DNA from: Aquificaceae bacterium
GTDB lineage: Bacteria; Aquificota; Aquificia; Aquificales; Aquificaceae
Assembly: GCA_025057245.1 (NCBI GenBank)
Contig: JANWYC010000082.1
Location: 1-5,462 of the forward strand
Length of the DNA stretch: 5,462 nt
Direction of reading: 5' to 3'
Position 1 is the first letter of the stretch; each line of letters opens with the position of its first letter. The notes beneath the pieces were generated by a model. The model had not been told where the DNA came from. It was given only the letters and a program-made list of their open reading frames with translations, and made no database searches. Below are positions 1 through 4,770 of the stretch, one piece after another. The translations under genes and the position numbers were made by a program.

Positions 1-66
1 GAGCTCCACAAAAGCAAGCTTGGTCTCCGCACTTTTTCTGAAGGAGTTTATAACAAGGTCTAACAT
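1..66 (-). CDS. Probable phosphoheptose isomerase (SIS family), N-terminal fragment
   Basis: Partial gene running off the left edge; only the first 22 codons are visible, from the ATG at 66. They read MLDLVINSFRKSAETKLAFV and end with E-L. This resembles the N-terminal helix of GmhA-type sedoheptulose-7-phosphate isomerases, which typically starts with an I/V-x-x-S-F-x-x-S pattern followed by K-x-x-F and a glutamate, ahead of the sugar-isomerase (SIS) domain. If correct, the enzyme is cytoplasmic and makes the first intermediate of the ADP-heptose pathway for lipopolysaccharide core. The start is well supported: a strong GGAGG Shine-Dalgarno lies 7-8 bases upstream, and a TATAAT box lies just above it. 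The gene has its own promoter region and is separated by 244 bp from the operon that ends at 311. The catalytic domain lies outside the window, so the family call rests on pattern resemblance alone. Confidence 0.5.
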   Translation of the reverse strand, partial: MLDLVINSFRKSAETKLAFVEL

Positions 67-86
67 ACTTTGTTCCTCCTCGTGAA

Positions 87-152
87 ATTATAGTATAAAT
101 AGACACAGTCCACGGCGTCTAATATACAACTATTTAATATCCGAACAGTCAA
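87..152 (-). promoter_or_regulatory. Candidate promoter(s) of the gmhA-like gene
   Basis: On the minus strand a perfect TATAAT -10 box occupies 92-87, 20 bases before the ATG at 66. This would give a very short leader carrying the GGAGG site. Its -35 is poor (GTGGAC at about 15 bp spacing). A second possibility lies just upstream: TTGACT at 152-147, 17 bp, then TTGTAT at 129-124. Either or both could be used. The call is from consensus matching only. Confidence 0.45.
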
Positions 153-310
153 ACGTCTTTTAGAAGTTATCCTAAGCTACTTGCAACAATAAGAAATTTT
201 TTTACCTGTCAATCAGAAAAACTAAAACTAAAAAAAGCTGGTTAAAAGTCTCTCCGCTGAAAGTTCATAGCAACACAGCAGTGATTTTCGAATAATGTTT
301 AGCGTGGAAT
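153..310. other. Intergenic region with no recognisable gene
   Basis: AT-rich spacer between the 3' end of the leftward operon (stop at 311-313) and the promoter of the gmhA-like gene. On the minus strand it holds a T-rich run near 234-210. No stable GC hairpin sits directly before that run, so I cannot call an intrinsic terminator for the operon. No open frame with a plausible start was seen on either strand. Confidence 0.5.
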
Positions 311-739
311 TTAAGATGAAACGACCTCTCTAAGACACTCCATCATCAGCTCTGTTGGTGGGCTTCCTACGTCAACAACGGGTTCTACAGATATAAGACC
401 TTCCTTTTTAAGGTTTATGTATAAAAGTCTGTAAACTTGCTTTAAGCCCTCCGTAAAGCTTAAACCTTCTGTGAAAACGTAAAGCTCAAGGTCTTCTCTG
501 TAGCCTTTTAAACTGTAGTTTTCAAGGTTATCTATTGCCTCGTCCACACCTATTGCGTAAGCCTTCCCATGGTTTATAGCTAATTTTAGAGGCGCATATT
601 CTGAAGCGAAGCATTCCATGTCAACGGACGCAAGAGGCTCGTCCTCTGGAATGGCAACCACATAGACCGCAGAGGACCTTTCACTTCTCCCACCCTCGTA
701 GTGTCCTATCAGTTCAATGTAATATACCCAAGACCTCAT
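311..739 (-). CDS. Conserved-looking hypothetical protein, 142 residues
   Basis: I do not recognise this protein. It is acidic and soluble, with no signal peptide, membrane segment or cysteine cluster. Strand-like stretches near the start (S-W-V-Y-Y-I-E-L-I-G) and in the first third (A-V-Y-V-V-A-I-P) are followed by a helical region (E-A-I-D-N-L-E-N-Y), a Y-R-L-L-Y-I-N-L helix and a C-terminal helix, suggesting a small alpha/beta fold. I prefer the ATG at 739 over an in-frame ATG at 763. The 739 start forms an ATGA overlap with the stop of the M50 protease gene and has GGAAG just upstream; the 763 start would intrude 28 bases into that gene. The overlap indicates translational coupling, so its product may work with the protease or the flavoprotein upstream. 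Codon use matches its neighbours. That it is a real gene is likely; its function is unknown. Confidence 0.75.
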   Translation of the reverse strand: MRSWVYYIELIGHYEGGRSERSSAVYVVAIPEDEPLASVDMECFASEYAPLKLAINHGKAYAIGVDEAIDNLENYSLKGYREDLELYVFTEGLSFTEGLKQVYRLLYINLKKEGLISVEPVVDVGSPPTELMMECLREVVSS

Positions 740-1380
740 AGTCTTCCCATAAGATAGTTCCATAAGAAGCGAATGGGTGGAAATATGATACTTCCCAGTA
801 TGCCGGTGAAGAGCAGAAGGGTTATTATCAAAAAGCCATACATCTCAAACCTGTAAAAGAGTTCCCAGTATCTGATGGAAAAAAGACTCATAAGAGCTCT
901 ACTTCCGTCAAGGGGTGGTATTGGTATGGCGTTGAAAAAGGCAAGCACCAGATTTATAAGCACTCCCTGTCCAAGGAAAAGCGCCAGTGGAACAAGAACC
1001 GCATCGCTTAGAAAGTTAAAGTAGCCTTGCACTATAAGCCTGTAGAGAAAGGCAAAAAGCACCGCAAGGAGTATGTTCATGGCTATACCGGCTATGGATA
1101 CGAGGAATGTGCCGAGCCTTAGGTTTCTAAACATGGATGGGTTTATGGGAACTGGCTTTGCCCACCCGAAGAGAATAGGCGAGCCCGCAACCATTAGAAT
1201 ACCAGGAAGTAAAAGAGTGCCAAGAGGGTCTATGTGAGGAATGGGATTTAGCGTAAGCCTTCCAAACTCCTTAGCTGTTGGGTCTCCCATCTTGTAAGCC
1301 ATCCAACCGTGAGCATACTCGTGCAGTATTACTGCGGTCATAAGAGCCGGCAAGGCAACAATAGCTTCCTGTATATCCAT
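736..1380 (-). CDS. Site-2 protease family (M50) membrane zinc metalloprotease
   Basis: Small intramembrane metalloprotease of the minimal S2P/YwhC-like group (214 residues, usual length for this group, no PDZ domain). Numbering from the ATG at 1380, the zinc site H-E-Y-A-H is at residues 20-24 in the first hydrophobic segment. The second signature, N-A-I-P-I-P-P-L-D-G, spans about 150-159, with D158 as the expected third zinc ligand. An F-G-W-A-K-P-V-P element near 71-78 is typical of this family. Hydrophobic segments near 90-118, 127-150 and 180-205 give a multi-pass inner-membrane protein. S2P enzymes cleave transmembrane substrates; the substrate here is unknown. The ATG at 1380 overlaps the frdA stop (TGATG, shared A), and GGAGAG lies a few bases upstream inside frdA. 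A TTG at 1383 is also in frame but less likely. The gene's own stop overlaps the next gene (ATGA). Confidence 0.93.
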   Translation of the reverse strand: MDIQEAIVALPALMTAVILHEYAHGWMAYKMGDPTAKEFGRLTLNPIPHIDPLGTLLLPGILMVAGSPILFGWAKPVPINPSMFRNLRLGTFLVSIAGIAMNILLAVLFAFLYRLIVQGYFNFLSDAVLVPLALFLGQGVLINLVLAFFNAIPIPPLDGSRALMSLFSIRYWELFYRFEMYGFLIITLLLFTGILGSIIFPPIRFLWNYLMGRL

Positions 1381-3086
1381 CAATACTTTCTCTCCGCAGG
1401 TTGATGGTGGGTTATTCTTACGTCAATATATTCTAACTTAAGCCTTTCTCCTTCTTGCACTAAGATGCTATGTTTGAGGAAGTTTTCGTCATCCCTTTCT
1501 GGATAGTCTTCTCTGTAATGACCTCCTCTGGATTCCTTCCTGTGCATAGCACAGTAGGCAACCGCTCTGGCAAGGTGTAGCATGTTCCGAAGCTCTATCA
1601 CTTCTACAAGGTTAGTGTTGAAAACCTTACTTTTATCCACCACAGGCACGTCTTCCCATCTTTGAATAAGTTCTGAGAGCTCTTCGTAAGCAGACTTCAG
1701 AGAGTCTTCGTCTCTGAATATGCCTACCTTTTCCCATGTTATCTCACCCATCCTCCTTCTAATGTCCGCTAGTTTCTCTTTGCCTTCCCTTTTCATAAGG
1801 TTTTCAATAAACTCAATACCCTTTCTTTCCTCTGCGGGCGTAAGTTCCAAGTAGTCCACTTGCTTAACATACTCCCTTGCGGATATGCCACAGAACTTGC
1901 CAAACACGAGAAGTTCTATAAGAGAGTTGCCACCGAGCCTGTTCGCACCATGCACCGACACGCAGGCACACTCTCCTACTGCGTATAACCCTTCCATAGG
2001 CGTGGATGAGGTCATGTGGTTTTCAATGTGTATTCCTCCCATGCAGTAGTGTGCGGATGGTCTTATGGGAACTGGGTCATACACGGGGTCTACGCCTTCA
2101 AAGTCTATGGCAAGCTGACGCACTTGAGGTAGCCTTTCCTTTATCTTCTCCTCTCCCAGATGCCTTAGGTCTAAAAGCACGTATGCGGATGTGCCCTCTC
2201 CAAAGCCTCTTCCTTCCCTTATTTCATGCTCTATAGCCCTTGAGACCATGTCCCTCGGTGCTAACTCCATCTTCTCTGGCGCATACCTTTGCATAAACCT
2301 CTCCCCCAACTTGTTTATAAGGTATCCTCCCTCTCCTCTACAGGCTTCGGATAGAAGTATGCCAGTTTTCGCAAGCCCCGTAGGATGAAACTGGATGAAT
2401 TCCATGTCCTTAAGCGGAAGTCCGTTTAGCATAGCTACCGCTGCACCGTCTCCCGTGTTTCCTACTGCGTTGGTGCTTCTTTGCCAGTATATGCGTGCAA
2501 AGCCACCAGTAGCAAGAACCACAGCCTTTGTTGTCAGGTTTACCACTTCACCGTTTTTTATGTCATACAGAACTACGCCTTTAACTCTCTGTCCGTTGTG
2601 AAGCAGGTCAAGAAGGAAAAACTCGTTGAAAAAGTCTATGTTTTCCTTTGACAGTGCCTGTTCAAAAAGTGTATGCAAAAGCACATGACCCGTTCTGTCC
2701 GCAGAGTATACCGTCCTTGGAAAGGAAGCACCGCCGAAGGGTCTTTGAGCTATTCTTCCGTCCTCCATCCTTGAGAAAGGCACGCCCCAGCGGTCAAGCT
2801 CGTGAACCACGTCTGGCGCATGCTTACACATAAAGTAAACTGCGTCTTGGTCTGCAAGAAAATCTGAGCCTTTTATAGTATCAAAAGCATGAACCTCTGG
2901 ACTGTCTTGAGGCGATTCGTTGCAAAGAGCAGCGTTAAGACCACCCTGCGCAGCACCTGTATGTGAACGAGTAGGATATACCTTTGACACCACCGCAACT
3001 CTCACGGAGGGGTCCCTTGCACACTCTATAGCAGTGCGAAGACCAGCACCCCCAGCGCCAACAACCACCACATCGTAATGTCTCAT
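1380..3086 (-). CDS. frdA: Fumarate reductase / succinate dehydrogenase flavoprotein subunit
   Basis: FAD-containing catalytic subunit that interconverts fumarate and succinate. In Aquificales the reductive direction serves the reductive TCA cycle for CO2 fixation. The 568 residues match the family's length. Visible motifs: dinucleotide fold G-A-G-G-A-G at 10-15; R-S-H-T-G-A-A-Q-G-G at 40-49, with H42 as the covalent FAD attachment site; A-T-G-G at 192-195; F-H-P-T-G at 233-237; E-A-C-R-G-E-G-G at 247-254; R278 in P-R-D, the expected proton-shuttle arginine; H346 in H-Y-C-M-G-G; and G-A-N-R-L-G-G-N-S at 380-388, with R383 for substrate binding. All catalytic residues are intact. The C-terminal helical domain ends H-H-Q-P-A-E-R-K-Y. 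No iron-sulfur subunit (frdB/sdhB) or membrane anchor gene is adjacent. Sequence alone cannot separate FrdA from SdhA; I use frdA from the inferred lineage. The ATG at 3086 lacks a Shine-Dalgarno. Confidence 0.95.
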   Translation of the reverse strand: MRHYDVVVVGAGGAGLRTAIECARDPSVRVAVVSKVYPTRSHTGAAQGGLNAALCNESPQDSPEVHAFDTIKGSDFLADQDAVYFMCKHAPDVVHELDRWGVPFSRMEDGRIAQRPFGGASFPRTVYSADRTGHVLLHTLFEQALSKENIDFFNEFFLLDLLHNGQRVKGVVLYDIKNGEVVNLTTKAVVLATGGFARIYWQRSTNAVGNTGDGAAVAMLNGLPLKDMEFIQFHPTGLAKTGILLSEACRGEGGYLINKLGERFMQRYAPEKMELAPRDMVSRAIEHEIREGRGFGEGTSAYVLLDLRHLGEEKIKERLPQVRQLAIDFEGVDPVYDPVPIRPSAHYCMGGIHIENHMTSSTPMEGLYAVGECACVSVHGANRLGGNSLIELLVFGKFCGISAREYVKQVDYLELTPAEERKGIEFIENLMKREGKEKLADIRRRMGEITWEKVGIFRDEDSLKSAYEELSELIQRWEDVPVVDKSKVFNTNLVEVIELRNMLHLARAVAYCAMHRKESRGGHYREDYPERDDENFLKHSILVQEGERLKLEYIDVRITHHQPAERKY

Positions 3087-3117
3087 AGCTTAAAATTTTA
3101 ACTCAGATTATCCTGAG
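3087..3117 (-). promoter_or_regulatory. Intercistronic hairpin and AT palindrome ahead of frdA
   Basis: The 16-bp gap between the DUF202 gene and frdA holds the 12-bp perfect palindrome TTAAAATTTTAA (3090-3101). Just before it in the transcript, overlapping the DUF202 stop codon, is an inverted repeat CTCAG-GATAAT-CTGAG (3117-3102). There is no Shine-Dalgarno in front of the frdA ATG. The elements could modulate frdA translation or RNA processing; the stem is only 5-6 bp, so chance is possible. Confidence 0.3.
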
Positions 3118-3750
3118 AACATAGAAAGTAAGCACCAAACAACTGACGAACACCACAGCTCCGTATAACTTGTATAGCATTACATGTGTTCTGTATAAGC
3201 CTTTATCCACTTTAGCCACAGTGCGATGAAAGTTTACCATACCAAGGACAAGAGTCAAGAGTCCTATAAGTATGATAAAGATACCTATTCCTACCAAATC
3301 GCTATGGTGACCACCGATTTGTGTATGAAAGAGCTTTTCAAGTTGAATTAGAAAGAACTCAAACTTTTCTATAACAAAGCCAAAAACTATAAGAGCTATA
3401 GCAGTTCTTATCCATGCAAGATAAGTTCTCTCCGCCGCCATGTATATTCTTGGGTCTGTCGTCTCTTTTGAGGACACTTCAATACCTCCTTCTATGTATT
3501 TTACATTCTTATGAAAATTTATAAGACCAGAAGTTAAAACGACTAAGCTAATCAACGCAGAAATCTTTGCCATTGCATCGTAAAGCGAGGAATGTTCAGC
3601 GACCTTATATAGAAAAATTAAAGTCTCCAGCTTTTTGATAAAGATGCTAAAGGAAAACATGTATACAGAAAACCTTATGTATCCTAAGTATGTTCTTTCC
3701 AGCGACATATATATACGTGCATCCTTAGCGGAGGGCAATTTGTAACGCAT
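3103..3750 (-). CDS. Tandem DUF202 (YidH-like) five-helix membrane protein
   Basis: Integral membrane protein of 215 residues made of two fused DUF202 repeats; the family has no established biochemical function. Repeat 1 begins D-A-R-I-Y-M-S-L-E-R-T-Y-L-G-Y-I-R (10-26). Repeat 2 begins D-P-R-I-Y-M-A-A-E-R-T-Y-L-A-W-I-R (99-115), the classical DUF202 signature. Each repeat ends with N-F-H-(K/R)-(N/T)-V (78-83 in repeat 1, and near 172-177 in repeat 2). Expected membrane segments are about 25-42, 60-78, 113-130, 148-170 and 190-213; the last is extra to the two repeats. Single-domain DUF202 proteins are about 100-120 residues, so this is a duplication and fusion. The ATG at 3750 keeps the whole first motif and has AGAAGG eight bases upstream. 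It is the first gene of the frdA operon. A role as an anchor or partner for FrdA is speculation. Confidence 0.88.
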   Translation of the reverse strand: MRYKLPSAKDARIYMSLERTYLGYIRFSVYMFSFSIFIKKLETLIFLYKVAEHSSLYDAMAKISALISLVVLTSGLINFHKNVKYIEGGIEVSSKETTDPRIYMAAERTYLAWIRTAIALIVFGFVIEKFEFFLIQLEKLFHTQIGGHHSDLVGIGIFIILIGLLTLVLGMVNFHRTVAKVDKGLYRTHVMLYKLYGAVVFVSCLVLTFYVLRII

Positions 3751-3809
3751 TTGAGAAGCCTTCTAAATCCGCACAGCGGGAATTAAAATCCATTAATGAG
3801 CTGCTGACT

Positions 3810-3839
3810 ATTATATTAACAAAACGAAACTCCTGTCAA
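3810..3839 (-). promoter_or_regulatory. Sigma-70-type promoter of the DUF202-frdA-M50 operon
   Basis: On the minus strand a perfect -35 TTGACA (3839-3834) is followed by 18 bp and a perfect -10 TATAAT (3815-3810). Transcription should start near 3803, giving a leader of about 53 bases before the ATG at 3750. It is the only such perfect pair I found in the window and is correctly placed for the four-gene leftward operon. It lies at the very edge of the gcvH-like remnant on the opposite strand. Confidence 0.85.
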
Positions 3840-4072
3840 GGGAAATCTGGAAGAGGGTCTCTACATTTCACAGCCCGCTCAGTGGTGTAGTAGTGGCATC
3901 CAACACATCCCTTGAAAAAGAACCGTCTTTGATAGTAAGTAAACCCTACGAGAGCTGTGTGGTAAAGATAAGGGTAGATAGACAGGAGGAGCTGAAAAGG
4001 CTTAAAAGGGCGGAGGAAGTGGTAGAGCGGGTTATAATCATAGATAAGATTGAGTGTCTACCAAAAAAGTAG
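3839..4072 (+). pseudogene. Truncated GcvH-like lipoyl carrier protein (C-terminal half)
   Basis: An open frame from 3800 to the TAG at 4070-4072 encodes what looks like the C-terminal half of a glycine cleavage H protein or related LbpA-type lipoate-binding protein. From 3842 it reads E-I-W-K-R-V-S-T-F-H-S-P-L-S-G, aligning without gaps to the H-protein segment E-S-V-K-A-x-S-x-x-x-x-P-V-S-G. The lysine at 3851-3853 falls on the lipoylated lysine. It continues with S-L-E-K-E-P-S-L-I-V-S-K-P-Y (3908-3949), matching the family's L-x-x-x-P-x-L-V-N-x-x-P-Y, then a V-V-K-I segment and a charged C-terminal helix. The N-terminal ~60 residues are missing: TAA TGA stops stand in frame at 3794-3799, and no ATG or Shine-Dalgarno is present. 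GTG 3893 and TTG 3929 would start inside the fold. The frame itself has no internal stop, so the truncation may be fairly recent, or the strand is constrained by other signals. Its stop shares base 4072 with selC. Confidence 0.7.
4033..4038 (+). promoter_or_regulatory. Candidate -10 box of selC
   Basis: A perfect TATAAT lies 33 bases before the first base of tRNA-Sec, giving a predicted start near 4045 and a 5' leader of about 27 bases. No good -35 hexamer sits 16-18 bp upstream (the sequence there is G-rich, GCGGAGGAAG), and there is no TGn extension. The box falls inside the gcvH-like remnant. Support is moderate at best. Confidence 0.35.
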
Positions 4073-4167
4073 GGAGAGTTTGATGCGCTGGTGCGGTCCC
4101 GGGACTTCAAATCCCGTGAGGGGTTCTGCAAAGAATCCCTGGAGGGTTCGATTCCCTCACTCTCCCG
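4072..4167 (+). tRNA. selC: tRNA-Sec (selenocysteine, anticodon UCA)
   Basis: A 96-nt tRNA with all hallmarks of bacterial tRNA-Sec. The 8-bp acceptor stem is GGGAGAGT (4072-4079) with ACTCTCCC (4159-4166). The T stem is 5 bp, GAGGG/CCCTC, with loop TTCGATT (4142-4158), giving the 8+5 arrangement recognised by SelA and SelB. The anticodon stem is CGGGA/TCCCG (4100-4116) with loop CTTCAAA and anticodon TCA at 4107-4109. The extra arm is a long hairpin of 9 pairs (4119-4127 with 4132-4140, one G-T) closed by a GCAA tetraloop. The D arm (4082-4098) can form six pairs with one bulge and a TGGT loop. The discriminator is G4167, and CCA is not encoded. It reads UGA as selenocysteine in SECIS-containing messages such as formate dehydrogenase. 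Its presence implies selA, selB and selD elsewhere in the genome. The first base overlaps the stop codon of the gcvH-like remnant. Confidence 0.97.
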
Positions 4168-4711
4168 TAATATGGCATAACTTTGCTTATCTGCCTTTAT
4201 GTTTATACCATTACGTATAGCTTTTTCATAGGAGAGCTTGGCTCGGATAGCTTCTTACTCGTCACTTCTTTCTTTAAAACTCACAGCTTGTTCGTAGTTA
4301 TGAGAGCACTTTTCTGGTATATAAAAGCTATCAGGGTCGTAGTTGTTCCTGTCCTAAAATCCTCCCTTGGACTTGATATCTAGGCACTTAAGAGTTTGAG
4401 CTTGTCCCTATAGAGAGCCATAAAACCCCTGCAAGTCAAAAGCGAGAGATTTGTCAGGTGAAGCTTGAGAATATAATGAAGCTGATGTTACGATAACGAG
4501 CATGTTTGTAATTGGTGGTGCGGGGATGTCGGCGAGGTAAGTTGAAGTCATGGATATGTGTAATGATTATAGTATGTAGGGTCTCCTGGGATATATTGGA
4601 TAGATTATCGGACACAACATACAAACTAAGAAACTCAAGACAGATACGGGCAAGCTCAATTTCTCCGTAGAATCTCAAAGTAAGGATGCTAGTCAATTTT
4701 CAGCCAAAGTA
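4168..4711. other. Gene-poor stretch between selC and petA
   Basis: About 540 bp with no gene I can support. A plus-strand frame at 4183-4383 (66 codons) is hydrophobic, has no Shine-Dalgarno and resembles no family I know. A start-less frame at 4392-4496 gives a protein-like, lysine-rich peptide (P-I-E-S-H-K-T-P-A-S-Q-K-R-E). Another start-less frame covers about 4603-4725. A minus-strand frame at 4454-4696 looks like chance. Frames shift and stop often, as expected for decayed coding DNA or plain spacer. I saw no terminal inverted repeats, no transposase motif, no clear terminator after selC, and no copy of the selC 3' end that would mark an integration site. Confidence 0.5.
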
Positions 4712-4741
4712 TTTTTTAAATTGTGACTATATAATTATAAT
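4712..4741 (+). promoter_or_regulatory. Candidate promoter of petAB
   Basis: Two TATAAT boxes stand head to tail (4730-4735 and 4736-4741) in a very AT-rich region, 30 bases before the petA start codon. The only -35 candidate at proper spacing is the T-run at 4712-4717 (18 bp before the second box), which matches poorly. A start near 4748 would leave a leader of about 23 bases that contains the AGGAGGT site. The call is by position and -10 match. Confidence 0.5.
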
Positions 4742-4770
4742 GTTATGTTAACAAAGTAGGAGGTAAAGAC

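Noticed and set aside
186..211. TTGACA at about 211-206 on the minus strand as an extra -35 box
   Set aside because: No acceptable -10 hexamer occurs 15-19 bp downstream.
195..240. T-rich run on the minus strand as terminator of the leftward operon
   Set aside because: No convincing GC-rich stem precedes the run, and it lies about 75 bases or more past the stop codon.
2006..2833. Four short plus-strand open frames (2006-2236, 2191-2388, 2395-2601, 2648-2833)
   Set aside because: They lie antisense within frdA, lack Shine-Dalgarno sites and family features, and are explained by the codon pattern of frdA.
3794..3799. TGA directly upstream of the gcvH-like frame as a possible selenocysteine codon, given selC nearby
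   Set aside because: It is immediately preceded by an in-frame TAA, there is no coding similarity upstream, and no SECIS-like hairpin was noticed after it.
3946..4131. 61-codon minus-strand open frame
   Set aside because: It runs through most of tRNA-Sec on the opposite strand and has low-complexity serine/threonine-rich content with no ribosome site.
4183..4383. 66-codon plus-strand open frame after selC
   Set aside because: Hydrophobic translation, no Shine-Dalgarno, and start only 16 bases after the tRNA; no family resemblance. Kept only as part of the gene-poor stretch.
4502..4540. Short frame reading M-F-V-I-G-G-A-G-M-S-A-R, like the start of a nucleotide-binding fold
   Set aside because: It stops after 12 codons, and the following frames do not continue a Rossmann-type sequence, so the resemblance is probably chance.
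4454..4696. 80-codon minus-strand open frame
   Set aside because: No ribosome site, no recognisable motif, and a composition unlike the neighbouring genes.
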